Shown piece after piece: positions 26,684-35,268 of a DNA stretch of 44,184 bases; the first letter of the stretch is position 1, and the number at the start of each line of letters is the position of its first letter. The stretch spans positions 1 through 44,184 of the forward strand of contig JAOMTZ010000015.1 in assembly GCA_028356125.1 (NCBI GenBank), given 5' to 3'. Position numbers and translations under genes: made by a program. Source of the DNA: Candidatus Poseidoniaceae archaeon. GTDB taxonomy: Archaea; Thermoplasmatota; Poseidoniia; Poseidoniales; Poseidoniaceae. The notes beneath the pieces were generated by a model. The model saw only the letters and a list, made by a program, of their open reading frames with translations. It made no database searches and had not been told where the DNA came from.

Positions 26684-27970
26684 TCACACGCGGTCAACAG
26701 TAGCATCTCGGTCTGGACCTAAACCTACAGACGAGATTTTTACTCCAAGCAATGATTCTAGTTTAGTGATATAACTCTGGGCTGCTGCAGGTAATCCCTT
26801 GAATCCTAAACCTTCCGAATTGCATTTGCGTGCAATACCTAACCATTCTTCTAAAGAGTGGGAGGCGAATCCAGGAATCGTGACATAAATCGGTTCACAT
26901 TCTTCGAGAGCTACTGCGCTTGCTGGCATTTCATTGATCTCAGTATCGCCCATCTTGTATCCTACACAGATTTTGATCTCATCTAATCCACCTAACACGT
27001 CTAACTTAGTAAGTGCTAATTCTGTGAATCCATTTATTCTGTTAGCGTGACGCATCACAACAGCATCGAACCAGCCACATCTGCGCTTACGGCCAGTGGT
27101 TGTTCCAAATTCATGGCCTACAGTACCCAAGTGGTCTCCATCGTCATCGAATAACTCGGTGGGCATGTGTCCGTTTCCTACCCGTGTAATGTATGCCTTA
27201 GTAATTCCAATCACAGTTTCGACATGACCTGGATGTATTCCTGCACCGTGTGATGCATTACCCCTAGATGTTACAGAGGATGTGACATAAGGGAATGTTC
27301 CTTGATCAATATCTAGTAAGCAACCCTGTGCCCCTTCGAGAATAATGTGCTCTCCCATCTTCAGAGCATTGTCAAGAAGTATCCCAGTGTCTGTGATAGC
27401 TGAGTTGAATCGATTAAGAATCCATCCAATTTGCTCTTCGAGCTCTTGTGCTGAAACCCTTTGTCTGCATCCCGCATTTTCTAATGATTCATTTTGTCGT
27501 ACAGCCATCTCTTCAAAATCACAGTATGGTAAGTCTGCAAATCGCAAGCCTATTCTGTTAATCTTATCAGCATAGCATGGGCCAATTCCTCGACCAGTTG
27601 TCCCGATTTTTTTATCTAAGCCATCGATATATGTGTGGTAAGGGAGTATGATGTGGGCCCTGTTAGAGATGAACAGGCGATTGCCAGCAGGATCTTTTGC
27701 TCCTCCTTCAACCCAGTCGCTAAGTTCTTTGTCTAGTACCCAAGGGTCGATTACCATTCCATCTCCAAGGACTAATCCACAGTCCTCTCTGGTAATACCC
27801 GATGGTAACAAGTGGAATTTCAGCACTCTGTCGCCTAGGACAACTGTGTGTCCGGCGTTGTTACCGCCTTGGAATCTGGCGACCCAAGTCGCATTTTCGG
27901 CTAGTCTGTCGACAAGCTTTCCTTTACCTTCGTCTCCCCATTGGGCGCCTAAAACTACAGTGGCTGGCAT
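26684..27970 (-). CDS. purA: Adenylosuccinate synthetase
   Basis: The enzyme joins IMP and aspartate using GTP, the first committed step to AMP. The N-terminal GTP-binding loop is GAQWGDEGKGKLVD, followed by GGNNAGHTVV with the catalytic His. Other signatures are GTTGRGIGPCYADK, the SVTSRGNASHGAG region and GTTTGRKRRCGWFD. At 428 residues it is full length. The ATG at 27970 is preferred to a TTG at 27979. The gene stands alone, divergent from tfb across a 278-base gap. Confidence 0.96.
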   Translation of the reverse strand: MPATVVLGAQWGDEGKGKLVDRLAENATWVARFQGGNNAGHTVVLGDRVLKFHLLPSGITREDCGLVLGDGMVIDPWVLDKELSDWVEGGAKDPAGNRLFISNRAHIILPYHTYIDGLDKKIGTTGRGIGPCYADKINRIGLRFADLPYCDFEEMAVRQNESLENAGCRQRVSAQELEEQIGWILNRFNSAITDTGILLDNALKMGEHIILEGAQGCLLDIDQGTFPYVTSSVTSRGNASHGAGIHPGHVETVIGITKAYITRVGNGHMPTELFDDDGDHLGTVGHEFGTTTGRKRRCGWFDAVVMRHANRINGFTELALTKLDVLGGLDEIKICVGYKMGDTEINEMPASAVALEECEPIYVTIPGFASHSLEEWLGIARKCNSEGLGFKGLPAAAQSYITKLESLLGVKISSVGLGPDRDATVDRV

Positions 27971-28105
27971 GCTCTTCAAGAGCCTCTCAGCGAATAGAGT
28001 GCATGAACTATGCGCTAGGATTGTCCGAAATTTGGGGGTGAAGTTTGAATGTGCTTAGACAATTATTTCTATATTTAGCCTATTCTGAATCAGAAAAACC
28101 ACGGG

Positions 28106-28113
28106 TTTAAATA
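28106..28113 (+). promoter_or_regulatory. TATA box candidate, distal, upstream of tfb
   Basis: TTTAAATA is a very good match to the archaeal TATA consensus, in the 278-base gap between purA and tfb. If used for tfb it gives a leader of about 115 nt. It reads well on both strands, so it could instead serve purA (a start near 28085, about 115 nt before its ATG). Confidence 0.45.
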
Positions 28114-28204
28114 CTCCGCCAGCCAATATACATTGTTCACGAGGAAACACGCAGTTCTATACGCTTAGTAGAGCGTTTGAATAGTGGGTAGTCCTACAAA
28201 AACT

Positions 28205-28212
28205 ACTTAAAC
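28205..28212 (+). promoter_or_regulatory. TATA box candidate, proximal, upstream of tfb
   Basis: ACTTAAAC lies about 40 bases before ATG 28249 and would place transcription start near 28234 with a short leader. The remainder of the gap contains small inverted repeats (ACGCT/AGCGT near 28158-28173 and GTAG/CTAC near 28185-28195) but no gene I can support. Confidence 0.4.
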
Positions 28213-28248
28213 TCGTGACACTACTACATAACTCGGAGTTGGTAAGAC

Positions 28249-29274
28249 ATGGAACAAGATGAACAAGACCGCCGCCTGGCGGAGAACAAGAAGAAGATGC
28301 AGAGAGACAATATCGTACGCGGAGGCATTGGTTCTGCACGTCCACAGCGCAGAGTTGTTGATGGCCACACTACCCCGTGTGTAGAGTGTGGAGTCTTGGA
28401 TTGGAAGAGCGATATCTCTAGAGGAGAAGTTTCATGCAACGGCTGTGGTTTGGTAGTCGAAGAGAACAGTATCGACCCTGGTGCCGAATGGACCAACCAC
28501 GATAACACCACAGACCGTTCTCGCGTTGGAGCACCTTCAACCTATACCTTAGCCGATAAGGGATTGAATACTTCAATTGCGAGTTCAGACCTTTCTTCCG
28601 GTGCAGCCGGAAGGTTGGGGATGTCTGCAAAGGCACGCCGAGACTGGCGTCGTCGTCGTACCATCGACGAGCGCTCTAAGACCCGTGCAAGTCGTGCTCG
28701 CAATCTCGTTAAGGCAAATCAGGCTGTCCGTGATAGATCTGGCCTGCCTAAGTCGATGCAAGAAGAAATCTGCCGTCTCTACAAGATTCTATCTGAAGAA
28801 GGGTACGTCACTGGACGTTCAATCGCTGGAGTAACTGCTGCCTGCACATACCTTGTTGCAAGAAAAGAAGGTGTGCCTCGTCAAATTCCAGATGTAGCGG
28901 AGGCTTTCCAAGTCAACGAAAAGGAACTATCAAGAATGATTCGCCACATATCACGTAAGTTTAGAATGCACAAGTTGTCATCTCCTGCAGATTACTTTAG
29001 TCGTTTCATTAGCGACTTGAAGCTACCTCCTAACACGCAGTTACAAGTCGACCGTTTGTGGGACATCCTTCAACCGCATGTTGATGTCTGGCAGGGCAAG
29101 AAACCGATGGGAGTTGCTGCCGCATTAATTTACAAGGCTGCTTCAGAATCTGGCCACAAGAGAACACAGGCTGAGATTTGTGAGGTGGCAGGAGTTTCAG
29201 AGGTTACCCTACGTGGATTGAACCGTCTTGTCGAAGGTATCTTCAAGAGTTTAGGGGAATCTGGCCAAAATTGA
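28249..29274 (+). CDS. tfb: Transcription initiation factor B (TFIIB homologue)
   Basis: TFB bridges TBP-bound TATA DNA and archaeal RNA polymerase. A charged N-terminal extension (residues 1-40) comes before a zinc ribbon with Cys44, Cys47, Cys63 and Cys66. The B-reader region follows, including ENSIDPGAEWTNHD, then two cyclin folds (about 145-235 and 240-335). The HTH of the second fold reads TQAEICEVAGVSEVTLRG, as in general TFBs. At 341 residues it is slightly long because of the N-terminal extension. Its Lys/Arg/Asp/Glu-rich start is unusual. Two TATA candidates precede it. Confidence 0.95.
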   Translation: MEQDEQDRRLAENKKKMQRDNIVRGGIGSARPQRRVVDGHTTPCVECGVLDWKSDISRGEVSCNGCGLVVEENSIDPGAEWTNHDNTTDRSRVGAPSTYTLADKGLNTSIASSDLSSGAAGRLGMSAKARRDWRRRRTIDERSKTRASRARNLVKANQAVRDRSGLPKSMQEEICRLYKILSEEGYVTGRSIAGVTAACTYLVARKEGVPRQIPDVAEAFQVNEKELSRMIRHISRKFRMHKLSSPADYFSRFISDLKLPPNTQLQVDRLWDILQPHVDVWQGKKPMGVAAALIYKAASESGHKRTQAEICEVAGVSEVTLRGLNRLVEGIFKSLGESGQN

Positions 29275-29293
29275 AGATATATTCATTTGGGCG

Positions 29294-29602
29294 ATGTTAC
29301 CGCATCGTAACATGAGCCGTAGAACAGACCGTGTCCAGAGGAAAGTAAGAGTTCCTTCAAACTTAGGTAAGAAGTCCAACAAGAAGAAGGTCGAAAAGCA
29401 GGGTGAGATACCTTGTGGGATCTCTAGTTGCGATGGTTATTCGGATAAGCACATGGGCGGAAGGTCTCTCAGTCAAGAGAATGCAATCGATACTTGGGGA
29501 GAAGGTGGCTTCTCAGTCCGCAAGAATCGTGTAAGGGTTTGTAAGAACTGTTACAAGGTCTGGAAGAAAGACAACAAAGATGATAGCAATTCTCACTATT
29601 GA
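29294..29602 (+). CDS. Small basic Cys-rich, putative zinc-binding protein
   Basis: I do not recognise a named family. The 102-residue protein has a Lys/Arg-rich N-terminus, then PCGISSC and later VCKNCYKVWKK, giving four Cys that could form one zinc site, with a Gly/Asp-rich loop between. The basic N-terminus suggests nucleic-acid binding. ATG 29294 is 20 bases after the tfb stop; a second in-frame ATG at 29312 (MSRRTDR) is equally plausible. Close spacing to tfb suggests co-transcription. Confidence 0.65.
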   Translation: MLPHRNMSRRTDRVQRKVRVPSNLGKKSNKKKVEKQGEIPCGISSCDGYSDKHMGGRSLSQENAIDTWGEGGFSVRKNRVRVCKNCYKVWKKDNKDDSNSHY

Positions 29603-29670
29603 TTCACTTTCACTTTCAGTCATAGGGTCTGGAAAAAGAAAGTAGACCTAAGGCCAGCAATTCAGTTGTC

Positions 29671-30168
29671 ATGAGACAGTTGAGAACGGTGATAAGATCG
29701 ATGGTTACCTCCGATGGTTGCGTAGTCGCTATGGATGATGCAACCATAGTTTGGAAACCTAAGAATGGTAAGCAAAGAAGGGTGAAAATCGAAGCACAAG
29801 CGAGCGTAATACTAGGTTTAATGGGACCTCAAGGTATGATCGACAGAGTGGTAGTGGGCGATGAGTATGGCGGTGTCAACTTAGTATCATTATCCAAGAT
29901 GGAAGTTCTTGATCGGTTTGTGGTTGGCAACTCAATGGTTCGCTCTTTATGCGCTTCATCCATCAGCGGTGAGAGCATACTAGTTGGGTGTGAAAATGGT
30001 TCAGTTTACATGGTTGGCCAAAATATACCAGGGCGTGTAGTGAATCTGTTCGAGTTAGATGGGCCTGCATCTGCATTGAGGATTATTGGCCAAGATCTGC
30101 ATATCCAACAAGGTTGGGAACGCAAAGTCGTAAGTTGGACAGGTCATCCGTCACTTATCACTGCTTGA
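29671..30168 (+). CDS. Short beta-repeat protein resembling part of a propeller
   Basis: I do not recognise a family. The 165 residues contain spaced blade-like units such as GDEYGGVNLVSL, GCENGSVYMVG and HIQQGWERKVVSWTG, similar to WD40/YVTN-type blades. There are only about three or four units, too few for a closed propeller in one chain. No signal peptide is seen, so it is probably cytoplasmic. Its last 18 bases overlap the 3' end of the opposing MBL-fold gene. Confidence 0.65.
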   Translation: MRQLRTVIRSMVTSDGCVVAMDDATIVWKPKNGKQRRVKIEAQASVILGLMGPQGMIDRVVVGDEYGGVNLVSLSKMEVLDRFVVGNSMVRSLCASSISGESILVGCENGSVYMVGQNIPGRVVNLFELDGPASALRIIGQDLHIQQGWERKVVSWTGHPSLITA

Positions 30169-30927
30169 ATTCTCTTTTTCGTTCAATGGCCAAGGGGGCT
30201 CAGAAACTAGAAAATAGGCGGTTCTTGCTGGCCTGGGCCAACTTCTTGGAACTTCCCCATTATTCTCTTCGCATTCTTCGAGGAATTGTAAATGCATATT
30301 CAAAACCTCATCAATTCTTTCACTACCCTTGATTGTTGGACCTCTTGCGGGAACCAAACTGCTAGGCGATAAGTCATGGATTGTTTTCAGTGATGTGATC
30401 AGTTCAGGAAGGCTTCCTCCCGGCATATCCCACCTTGACGGGGTATCTGCTCTTGGAAGGACTGCACCGGATACTAATACTCCTCTTTCAGTTTCGAAGT
30501 ACCCCATCCCATCTGTACAATGGCCTGGCAAAGCTAGAGAGAATATTTCTCCATCTCCAAGTTTGAATACATCGCCTTGGATGACAGGTTCACATTCAGT
30601 ACGTGGCATATCAGAATCATAGCGGTTTGACCAAGTAGTGAAGAAGTCGCCAGTTTCCAATACAGAAACTGCATCTGGGTGGATGTGAATGGGAATGTTA
30701 CCATGGCCTTCAGAAATGTGTTTCGCAGCACCGGAGAAAGGGTACCTTCGACTGGTTAATAGAATACGTTCCAGAGGTTTTGAGTTTTCCAGATGTCCTG
30801 AAATCCTCTCTATTTGCAGCATTTGATACCAAGTAGTGCCTGTATCAACTAGGAGTGACGATTCACTTCCTGCGAAGATTGTAGCATTGGCATCATGGTG
30901 TATGCCGGGCAGCCTTACTATGCGCAC
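30151..30927 (-). CDS. Metallo-beta-lactamase-fold protein lacking the metal-binding motif
   Basis: The fold is recognised by LLVDTGTTW near the N-terminus, a strand followed by [26 protein letters not shown] and LVSGAVL. In active enzymes the second block reads THxHxDHxGG; here the ligand positions are Ser, Arg, Pro and Phe. The Asp of the later GD motif is Ala and the final HG is RG, leaving only the PGH histidine. It therefore probably cannot bind two metals. The start is GTG 30927, preceded by GGAGGT four bases upstream; a TTG at 30957 is also in frame. Function is unknown; a non-catalytic binding role is inference. Confidence 0.75.
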   Translation of the reverse strand: MRIVRLPGIHHDANATIFAGSESSLLVDTGTTWYQMLQIERISGHLENSKPLERILLTSRRYPFSGAAKHISEGHGNIPIHIHPDAVSVLETGDFFTTWSNRYDSDMPRTECEPVIQGDVFKLGDGEIFSLALPGHCTDGMGYFETERGVLVSGAVLPRADTPSRWDMPGGSLPELITSLKTIHDLSPSSLVPARGPTIKGSERIDEVLNMHLQFLEECEENNGEVPRSWPRPARTAYFLVSEPPWPLNEKENSSSDK

Positions 30928-30985
30928 ATTGACCTCCACGAGGATGCGGCCCTTCAAACAGAGGGTGATTTGACACGGGTTTGGG

Positions 30986-30993
30986 TTAAATAC
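30986..30993 (+). promoter_or_regulatory. TATA box of the L40e gene
   Basis: TTAAATAC is centred about 25 bases before ATG 31015, implying a leaderless transcript. This also supports the downstream ATG over the longer in-frame extension, which would begin upstream of the promoter. Confidence 0.6.
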
Positions 30994-31014
30994 AGGAAGT
31001 CGGTCGGCGAAAAC

Positions 31015-31164
31015 ATGGCTCGATTCCCTGAGGCAGAAGCACGTTTACTTCACCGCAAGATTTGCATGAAGTGTAATGCACGTAACGCTGTTCGTGCAAC
31101 TTCATGCCGAAAGTGTGGATACAAGGGACTACGCCCTAAGAATATCGAGCGCAAGGGTAGCTGA
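31015..31164 (+). CDS. rpl40e: Ribosomal protein L40e
   Basis: The 49-residue protein begins [15 protein letters not shown] and carries the four zinc-ligand cysteines CMKC and CRKC, then [12 protein letters not shown], as in archaeal L40e. It is a component of the large ribosomal subunit. The frame is open upstream to 30895, but the TATA position and family length fix the start at 31015. Its TGA directly abuts the stop of the opposing prepilin peptidase gene. Confidence 0.95.
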   Translation: MARFPEAEARLLHRKICMKCNARNAVRATSCRKCGYKGLRPKNIERKGS

Positions 31165-32145
31165 TCACAGTCCCAATAATGGCATGATAAATGCCATCGG
31201 ACCTCCTAGGAGGAACATCGGTAATATCGCCGGCCATAAGAATACTAACAATGGGTACTTTTTGGTAACCCATACTTCTTCTACACCATTTTCTTTTAGA
31301 ATTTCAATATCTTTAGTTAATTTTTCGATTGTTGGAGTTTTTCTTGGTGCTCGTGTACGATGAAGTATTTTCTTTTCACCATTAGGCATCTCGGCAATTG
31401 TAGTAAGTAGCCACACATGGTTTGAAATTACATTATCAACATTCATTCTTTCTGCATGCCAGATTAGTTTCAACGACGTATGCCCGTTTTTTAGATTCTT
31501 GAATGTCATAATTAATGGTAGAATTAAGAACGCAAATCCACCCCAGACTAGCAATGCTATTGCAGGCGGCATTGCAATTACAGAGTTCTCCATCGTTTCA
31601 GGGAATAGAATTGGTATACTTGACCAAGAAGGTACTAGGATTGCAACCCACATCAGGCCTTTACAATCGGCGCCGCCATGGATAAGACGAGTTCTCCACG
31701 CCATCTCGACTAAGACGAGGGGTATGAATACTGCAAATGTTGACCACCAAAGAGTTGCTTCAACAGAAGCATCACCTAGTATTACAGATAGTATTGTCTC
31801 ATCAGTGTGCTCAATGAGACCTTTCACAACTCCTGCAACTCCTACAATATACCACAGGCTAACAGCGATGTCCATCCTGCTTCCAGAAAGTATGTCCTTC
31901 ATCGTAGGTCTACCGATTACGGAGATTGAGGCGTAGGCAACCATTCCTGCAGCTGTGGCAAATACATACCATTCCGCTTCAGCAACCAACAAATCAAGTG
32001 TCCACAAGAATATAGCTGGTTTAGCCCACACTATCCAGAATTCATTTGGGACTCTCCGTTCTTTATGATCTAGCCAACCTGCAATTCCAAGGGCGCCAAT
32101 TAACACAACCAGACGAGTCCAAGATATGATTTCGGCTGAATCCAT
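31165..32145 (-). CDS. Archaeal A24-family prepilin/preflagellin peptidase
   Basis: A membrane aspartyl protease that cuts type III signal peptides of pilins and archaellins on the cytoplasmic side. The two catalytic Asp are Asp26 in GWLDHKERRVPN and Asp160 in HGGADCKGL (GxGD-type site). About six membrane spans occupy residues 1-230. A cytoplasmic segment of about 70 residues (about 231-300) and one or two more spans at the C-terminus follow, as in longer euryarchaeal A24 peptidases. No pilus assembly ATPase is in the window. A candidate substrate is the pilin module at 7206-7727. Confidence 0.87.
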   Translation of the reverse strand: MDSAEIISWTRLVVLIGALGIAGWLDHKERRVPNEFWIVWAKPAIFLWTLDLLVAEAEWYVFATAAGMVAYASISVIGRPTMKDILSGSRMDIAVSLWYIVGVAGVVKGLIEHTDETILSVILGDASVEATLWWSTFAVFIPLVLVEMAWRTRLIHGGADCKGLMWVAILVPSWSSIPILFPETMENSVIAMPPAIALLVWGGFAFLILPLIMTFKNLKNGHTSLKLIWHAERMNVDNVISNHVWLLTTIAEMPNGEKKILHRTRAPRKTPTIEKLTKDIEILKENGVEEVWVTKKYPLLVFLWPAILPMFLLGGPMAFIMPLLGL

Positions 32146-32168
32146 GCCCGACGGGTGGCGGCAATCAC

Positions 32169-32175
32169 CTTAAAG
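32169..32175 (+). promoter_or_regulatory. TATA-like box of the UPF0147 gene
   Basis: CTTAAAG lies about 53 bases before ATG 32225, giving a predicted leader of about 28 nt. Within that leader AGGTG at 32214-32218 is a ribosome-binding site six bases before the ATG. Confidence 0.45.
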
Positions 32176-32224
32176 CCGCTACTCTTGAGCAACATCAGCA
32201 CGAGTCTTTGTGCAGGTGTATATC

Positions 32225-32494
32225 ATGTCCGACATCGAGAACACGATTATTCAAATCGCATCAGTAATTAACCAAATCGACGACCCTAAAGTACCGAGGA
32301 ATATCCGTAAAGGTGCTAAGGACGCTTGCGAACAGTGGCTTCTGAACAAAGCTAAAGAGATGGATATCAGAATTGCAATAACACAAGCAAAGTTAGAGGA
32401 ATTGTACGAAGATCCTAATATTCCACCAGAATTTGGAACATTGATTCTGATGATCAATACCGAGTTGGAGAAACTTCTCCGCCAAACTCTTTGA
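32225..32494 (+). CDS. UPF0147 family protein
   Basis: An 89-residue all-helical protein with IIQIASVINQIDDPKVPRNIRKGAK and the later PNIPPEFGTLI in the pattern of the archaeal UPF0147 family, whose function is unknown to me. The start at ATG 32225 is supported by the AGGTG site; the frame extends five codons upstream. Its TGA directly abuts the stop of the opposing AI-2E-family permease gene. Confidence 0.88.
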   Translation: MSDIENTIIQIASVINQIDDPKVPRNIRKGAKDACEQWLLNKAKEMDIRIAITQAKLEELYEDPNIPPEFGTLILMINTELEKLLRQTL

Positions 32495-33919
32495 TTATTC
32501 TTCTTCATTCTCTGAATCAAGAGATACTATGAATTCAATCAGATGGTTTTTGATGTATTTTGGGACTCGCCCTGGTTTTAGATTCTTGAAGGAATCTGAA
32601 AACCGGTCTCTTCCAGCCAATGCGCTCTTGATGAAATCAATTTCATCAATTCTAGCCTTGCCTCTCCTTAGGATTGTTTGAGCGGCAGACCTGCCAGATA
32701 TACGCACAACTTCGGCGTCACTGACGCCCAAAGTTTTCTGCAACTCAGACAATTTGTGGAATTCACCAGTGGACAGATTTCCATCCTTCAATGCATCTTG
32801 CCAGGCTTCTTCAAGCGTTGGGGCTCTTTCAGATAGCATGATTGCAATTGGTCGTGTTTCCTCTATGTTTTCTAGAACAATCTTGACTATTACGAATAGA
32901 GGTACTGCGAGAATCATTCCTACAATTCCCCACAGCCAGAATGAGAAAGCCGTGATTAGAAGTAGTACGACAGGTGAAAGATCTAATGCTCTTCCAGCCC
33001 ACTTAGTCTCGATGTAATTACCCCAAACTTGCTGATTTACTAGTAGGAGTATTGTCATTAGAAGGAACATGCCAATATTCGGGATTAGAATAATCCCAAG
33101 AATTAGTGGAGGTATAGTGGCAATAAGTGAGCCAATGTAAGGGACGTAATTGAGTATGAATGTCATCACGGCCCATACGAACCACAGATCTATTCCAAAC
33201 ATGAACATAATCATCGCAGCAATAATTGCACTACCAATCCCACAACCAGTTTTTACAATGATGTAGGTGTTAATTCCCTCTTCGATTTGGCTTTGAATAA
33301 TATCTACCTTTTCTGAAGAACTACCTGGCCAAGCTCTTTCTATTCGCCCAGGCAGTAAGTGAGCCTCGAATATAATGAATATCAGGAAAAAGAGTACGGT
33401 GATGCTGGTCGTTATCACGGCTCCAACTTCACTTGCAACAGAGGTTATCAAATCGGTCGCAGCCCCTCCTGAACCAACTCCTAGATTCTGCAGGTCACTT
33501 CCTAGCGTTCCATCATCTCCATTTACTGACTCTTTTATTGCAGGGCCAATTATTGGGACATTTTTCATTTTCTTCCATTTCTTTTCCAATTTATCGTTGT
33601 ACTCATCTTGACGCTCTTCGTCTTCAACGAGTCCTTGAACCTGCGACCATGCCATAAATGCAGCCGAGGTAATTATCAGAATAAACAGAAGTAACATTGT
33701 GAGGTATGATAAGAATACAGGGAAGTTGTTCTCTGATAATTTATCAGCCCCTGGCTTAAGCACGAAATATATTCCAAGGGCGATGAAAAAGGGCTTTAGC
33801 ACACTTTCAAGATGAATCATTGCTAAACAGAATACAGTTAGCAATATCGCAGAATGAGAAAATGTAGAAATTCGGCGATGGAATGTTGAATCATTAACTA
33901 CGCTCGATTGTTCCCCCAT
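32495..33919 (-). CDS. AI-2E/PerM-family membrane permease with soluble C-terminal extension
   Basis: About eight membrane spans in the arrangement of the AI-2E transporter (UPF0118/PerM) family, including the typical NYVPYIGSLIATIPP stretch and a soluble insertion after span 3. The substrate is not known; some family members are sodium/proton antiporters. After the last span comes a soluble tail of about 120 residues (LEEAWQDALKDG onward), predicted helical, with SGRSAAQTILRRGKARIDEID. The gene follows the MFS gene by 30 bases on the same strand. Confidence 0.87.
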   Translation of the reverse strand: MGEQSSVVNDSTFHRRISTFSHSAILLTVFCLAMIHLESVLKPFFIALGIYFVLKPGADKLSENNFPVFLSYLTMLLLFILIITSAAFMAWSQVQGLVEDEERQDEYNDKLEKKWKKMKNVPIIGPAIKESVNGDDGTLGSDLQNLGVGSGGAATDLITSVASEVGAVITTSITVLFFLIFIIFEAHLLPGRIERAWPGSSSEKVDIIQSQIEEGINTYIIVKTGCGIGSAIIAAMIMFMFGIDLWFVWAVMTFILNYVPYIGSLIATIPPLILGIILIPNIGMFLLMTILLLVNQQVWGNYIETKWAGRALDLSPVVLLLITAFSFWLWGIVGMILAVPLFVIVKIVLENIEETRPIAIMLSERAPTLEEAWQDALKDGNLSTGEFHKLSELQKTLGVSDAEVVRISGRSAAQTILRRGKARIDEIDFIKSALAGRDRFSDSFKNLKPGRVPKYIKNHLIEFIVSLDSENEEE

Positions 33920-33949
33920 AGTTTACGACAAATGTATCGCATACTTGAG

Positions 33950-35254
33950 TTATACACCAGTTTCTGTTGGTATTTGTTTCATTCTGAATTGTAAGAACAA
34001 TGCGATTGCCATCATGATTCCACATAGATGGAATGCAGTTGCAATTGAAAGAATCCCGGTTTTCATTACGGTAAAGTCCCAAACTAATCCTCCTGTGAGT
34101 GGGCCAAGAATCCTGGCAAAAGCCGATGCAGATTCTTGGGCGCCCATGACCATTCCCATCTCCTGCCCTTCATCTATGGTACGCTGAGCTAGAATCGCAG
34201 AAAAGGATGGCTGGAACAGTGCGTTACCAGTGGAAATCAACATTACGACCAGACCCATCGTTATCCAGATGTATTGGTGGGATACATATGGCACCAGTAC
34301 TAATCCCAGTCCACAGGTAAATGTTCCAAATTTCATTAGGTTTAACGAACCATATTTTTTGGTCAGTCCGCCAATAAGTGCACCTTGTATAATCATTCCA
34401 TTTATTCCAATTATTGCGAATACTCTACCATTTTGAGCTTCAGAAAAACCTAGATCATGTTCTGTGAATAATACGAATACTGCATGCATTATGGTGAATC
34501 CAAATGAAAACATAGTTGCAATCATTATCAATCTGCCAATTTGTGGCATTTTGATTGCTTTCTTCATATCCCTACCCATGTTGTATATTGTAGAAATAGG
34601 GTTTAATGACACCTTTACATCTTTAGATGGCTTGTGACTTTCAGGTAATTTGTATACTGCAAAGAAAAATGATATTGTCGAGAGAAGGGAGGCTATTAGG
34701 CATGGTAGAAGGTAGGGGTGGGTGTCGAAAATCGTATCGTTAAACATGCCCCATTTGTCTGCAGGATTAGAAAATTCACCTCCTAAAAATGGTCCAATCG
34801 TGAAGCCTACGCCGAATGATGCACCGATTAGGCCCATCCTTTTTGCTAAATTTGAATGGTCTGATACATCACCGATGTACGCTTTTGCTACTGCAATATT
34901 AGCATTAAAAGCCCCTGCACAGAATCTAGCAAATAATGCCATTAGTAGACTTGTTGAGATTCCAAATAATGCGAAGAATACAGTATTTCCAACCAAGCCA
35001 ATTAGGATAATTGGTTTTCGACCCATTCTATCGGATAGTGAGCCCCATAATGGCGAAAACAAGAACTGAGCAGCAGAATAACTGACCATCATCAATCCAA
35101 CCCAAAGGCCGAATTCAGTTATTCCCTCGACAGTAGCTAAATCTTCAATGAAATAGGTTAGGAAAGGAATTACAATTCCAAATCCAATCATATCTATCAT
35201 TACTACAAGAAAAAGAATAGGCAAAGCAGAGCCTGATTTTGTTTCTTCAGTCAT
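33950..35254 (-). CDS. Major facilitator superfamily transporter (TetA/DHA1-like)
   Basis: Twelve predicted spans in 434 residues, with the MFS motif A as GSLSDRMGRKP between spans 2 and 3 and GFGIVIPFLTYF in span 1, as in drug/proton antiporters of the tetracycline-efflux type. A GGAAGG ribosome site precedes ATG 35254. The gene lies 14 bases downstream of lonB and is probably co-transcribed. The substrate cannot be told from sequence. Confidence 0.88.
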   Translation of the reverse strand: MTEETKSGSALPILFLVVMIDMIGFGIVIPFLTYFIEDLATVEGITEFGLWVGLMMVSYSAAQFLFSPLWGSLSDRMGRKPIILIGLVGNTVFFALFGISTSLLMALFARFCAGAFNANIAVAKAYIGDVSDHSNLAKRMGLIGASFGVGFTIGPFLGGEFSNPADKWGMFNDTIFDTHPYLLPCLIASLLSTISFFFAVYKLPESHKPSKDVKVSLNPISTIYNMGRDMKKAIKMPQIGRLIMIATMFSFGFTIMHAVFVLFTEHDLGFSEAQNGRVFAIIGINGMIIQGALIGGLTKKYGSLNLMKFGTFTCGLGLVLVPYVSHQYIWITMGLVVMLISTGNALFQPSFSAILAQRTIDEGQEMGMVMGAQESASAFARILGPLTGGLVWDFTVMKTGILSIATAFHLCGIMMAIALFLQFRMKQIPTETGV

Positions 35255-35268
35255 AGCGAACCTTCCTT

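Noticed and set aside
30895-31014. Longer L40e with a 40-residue N-terminal extension
   Set aside because: The extension starts upstream of the TATA box and overlaps the opposing gene start. L40e proteins are about 50 residues.
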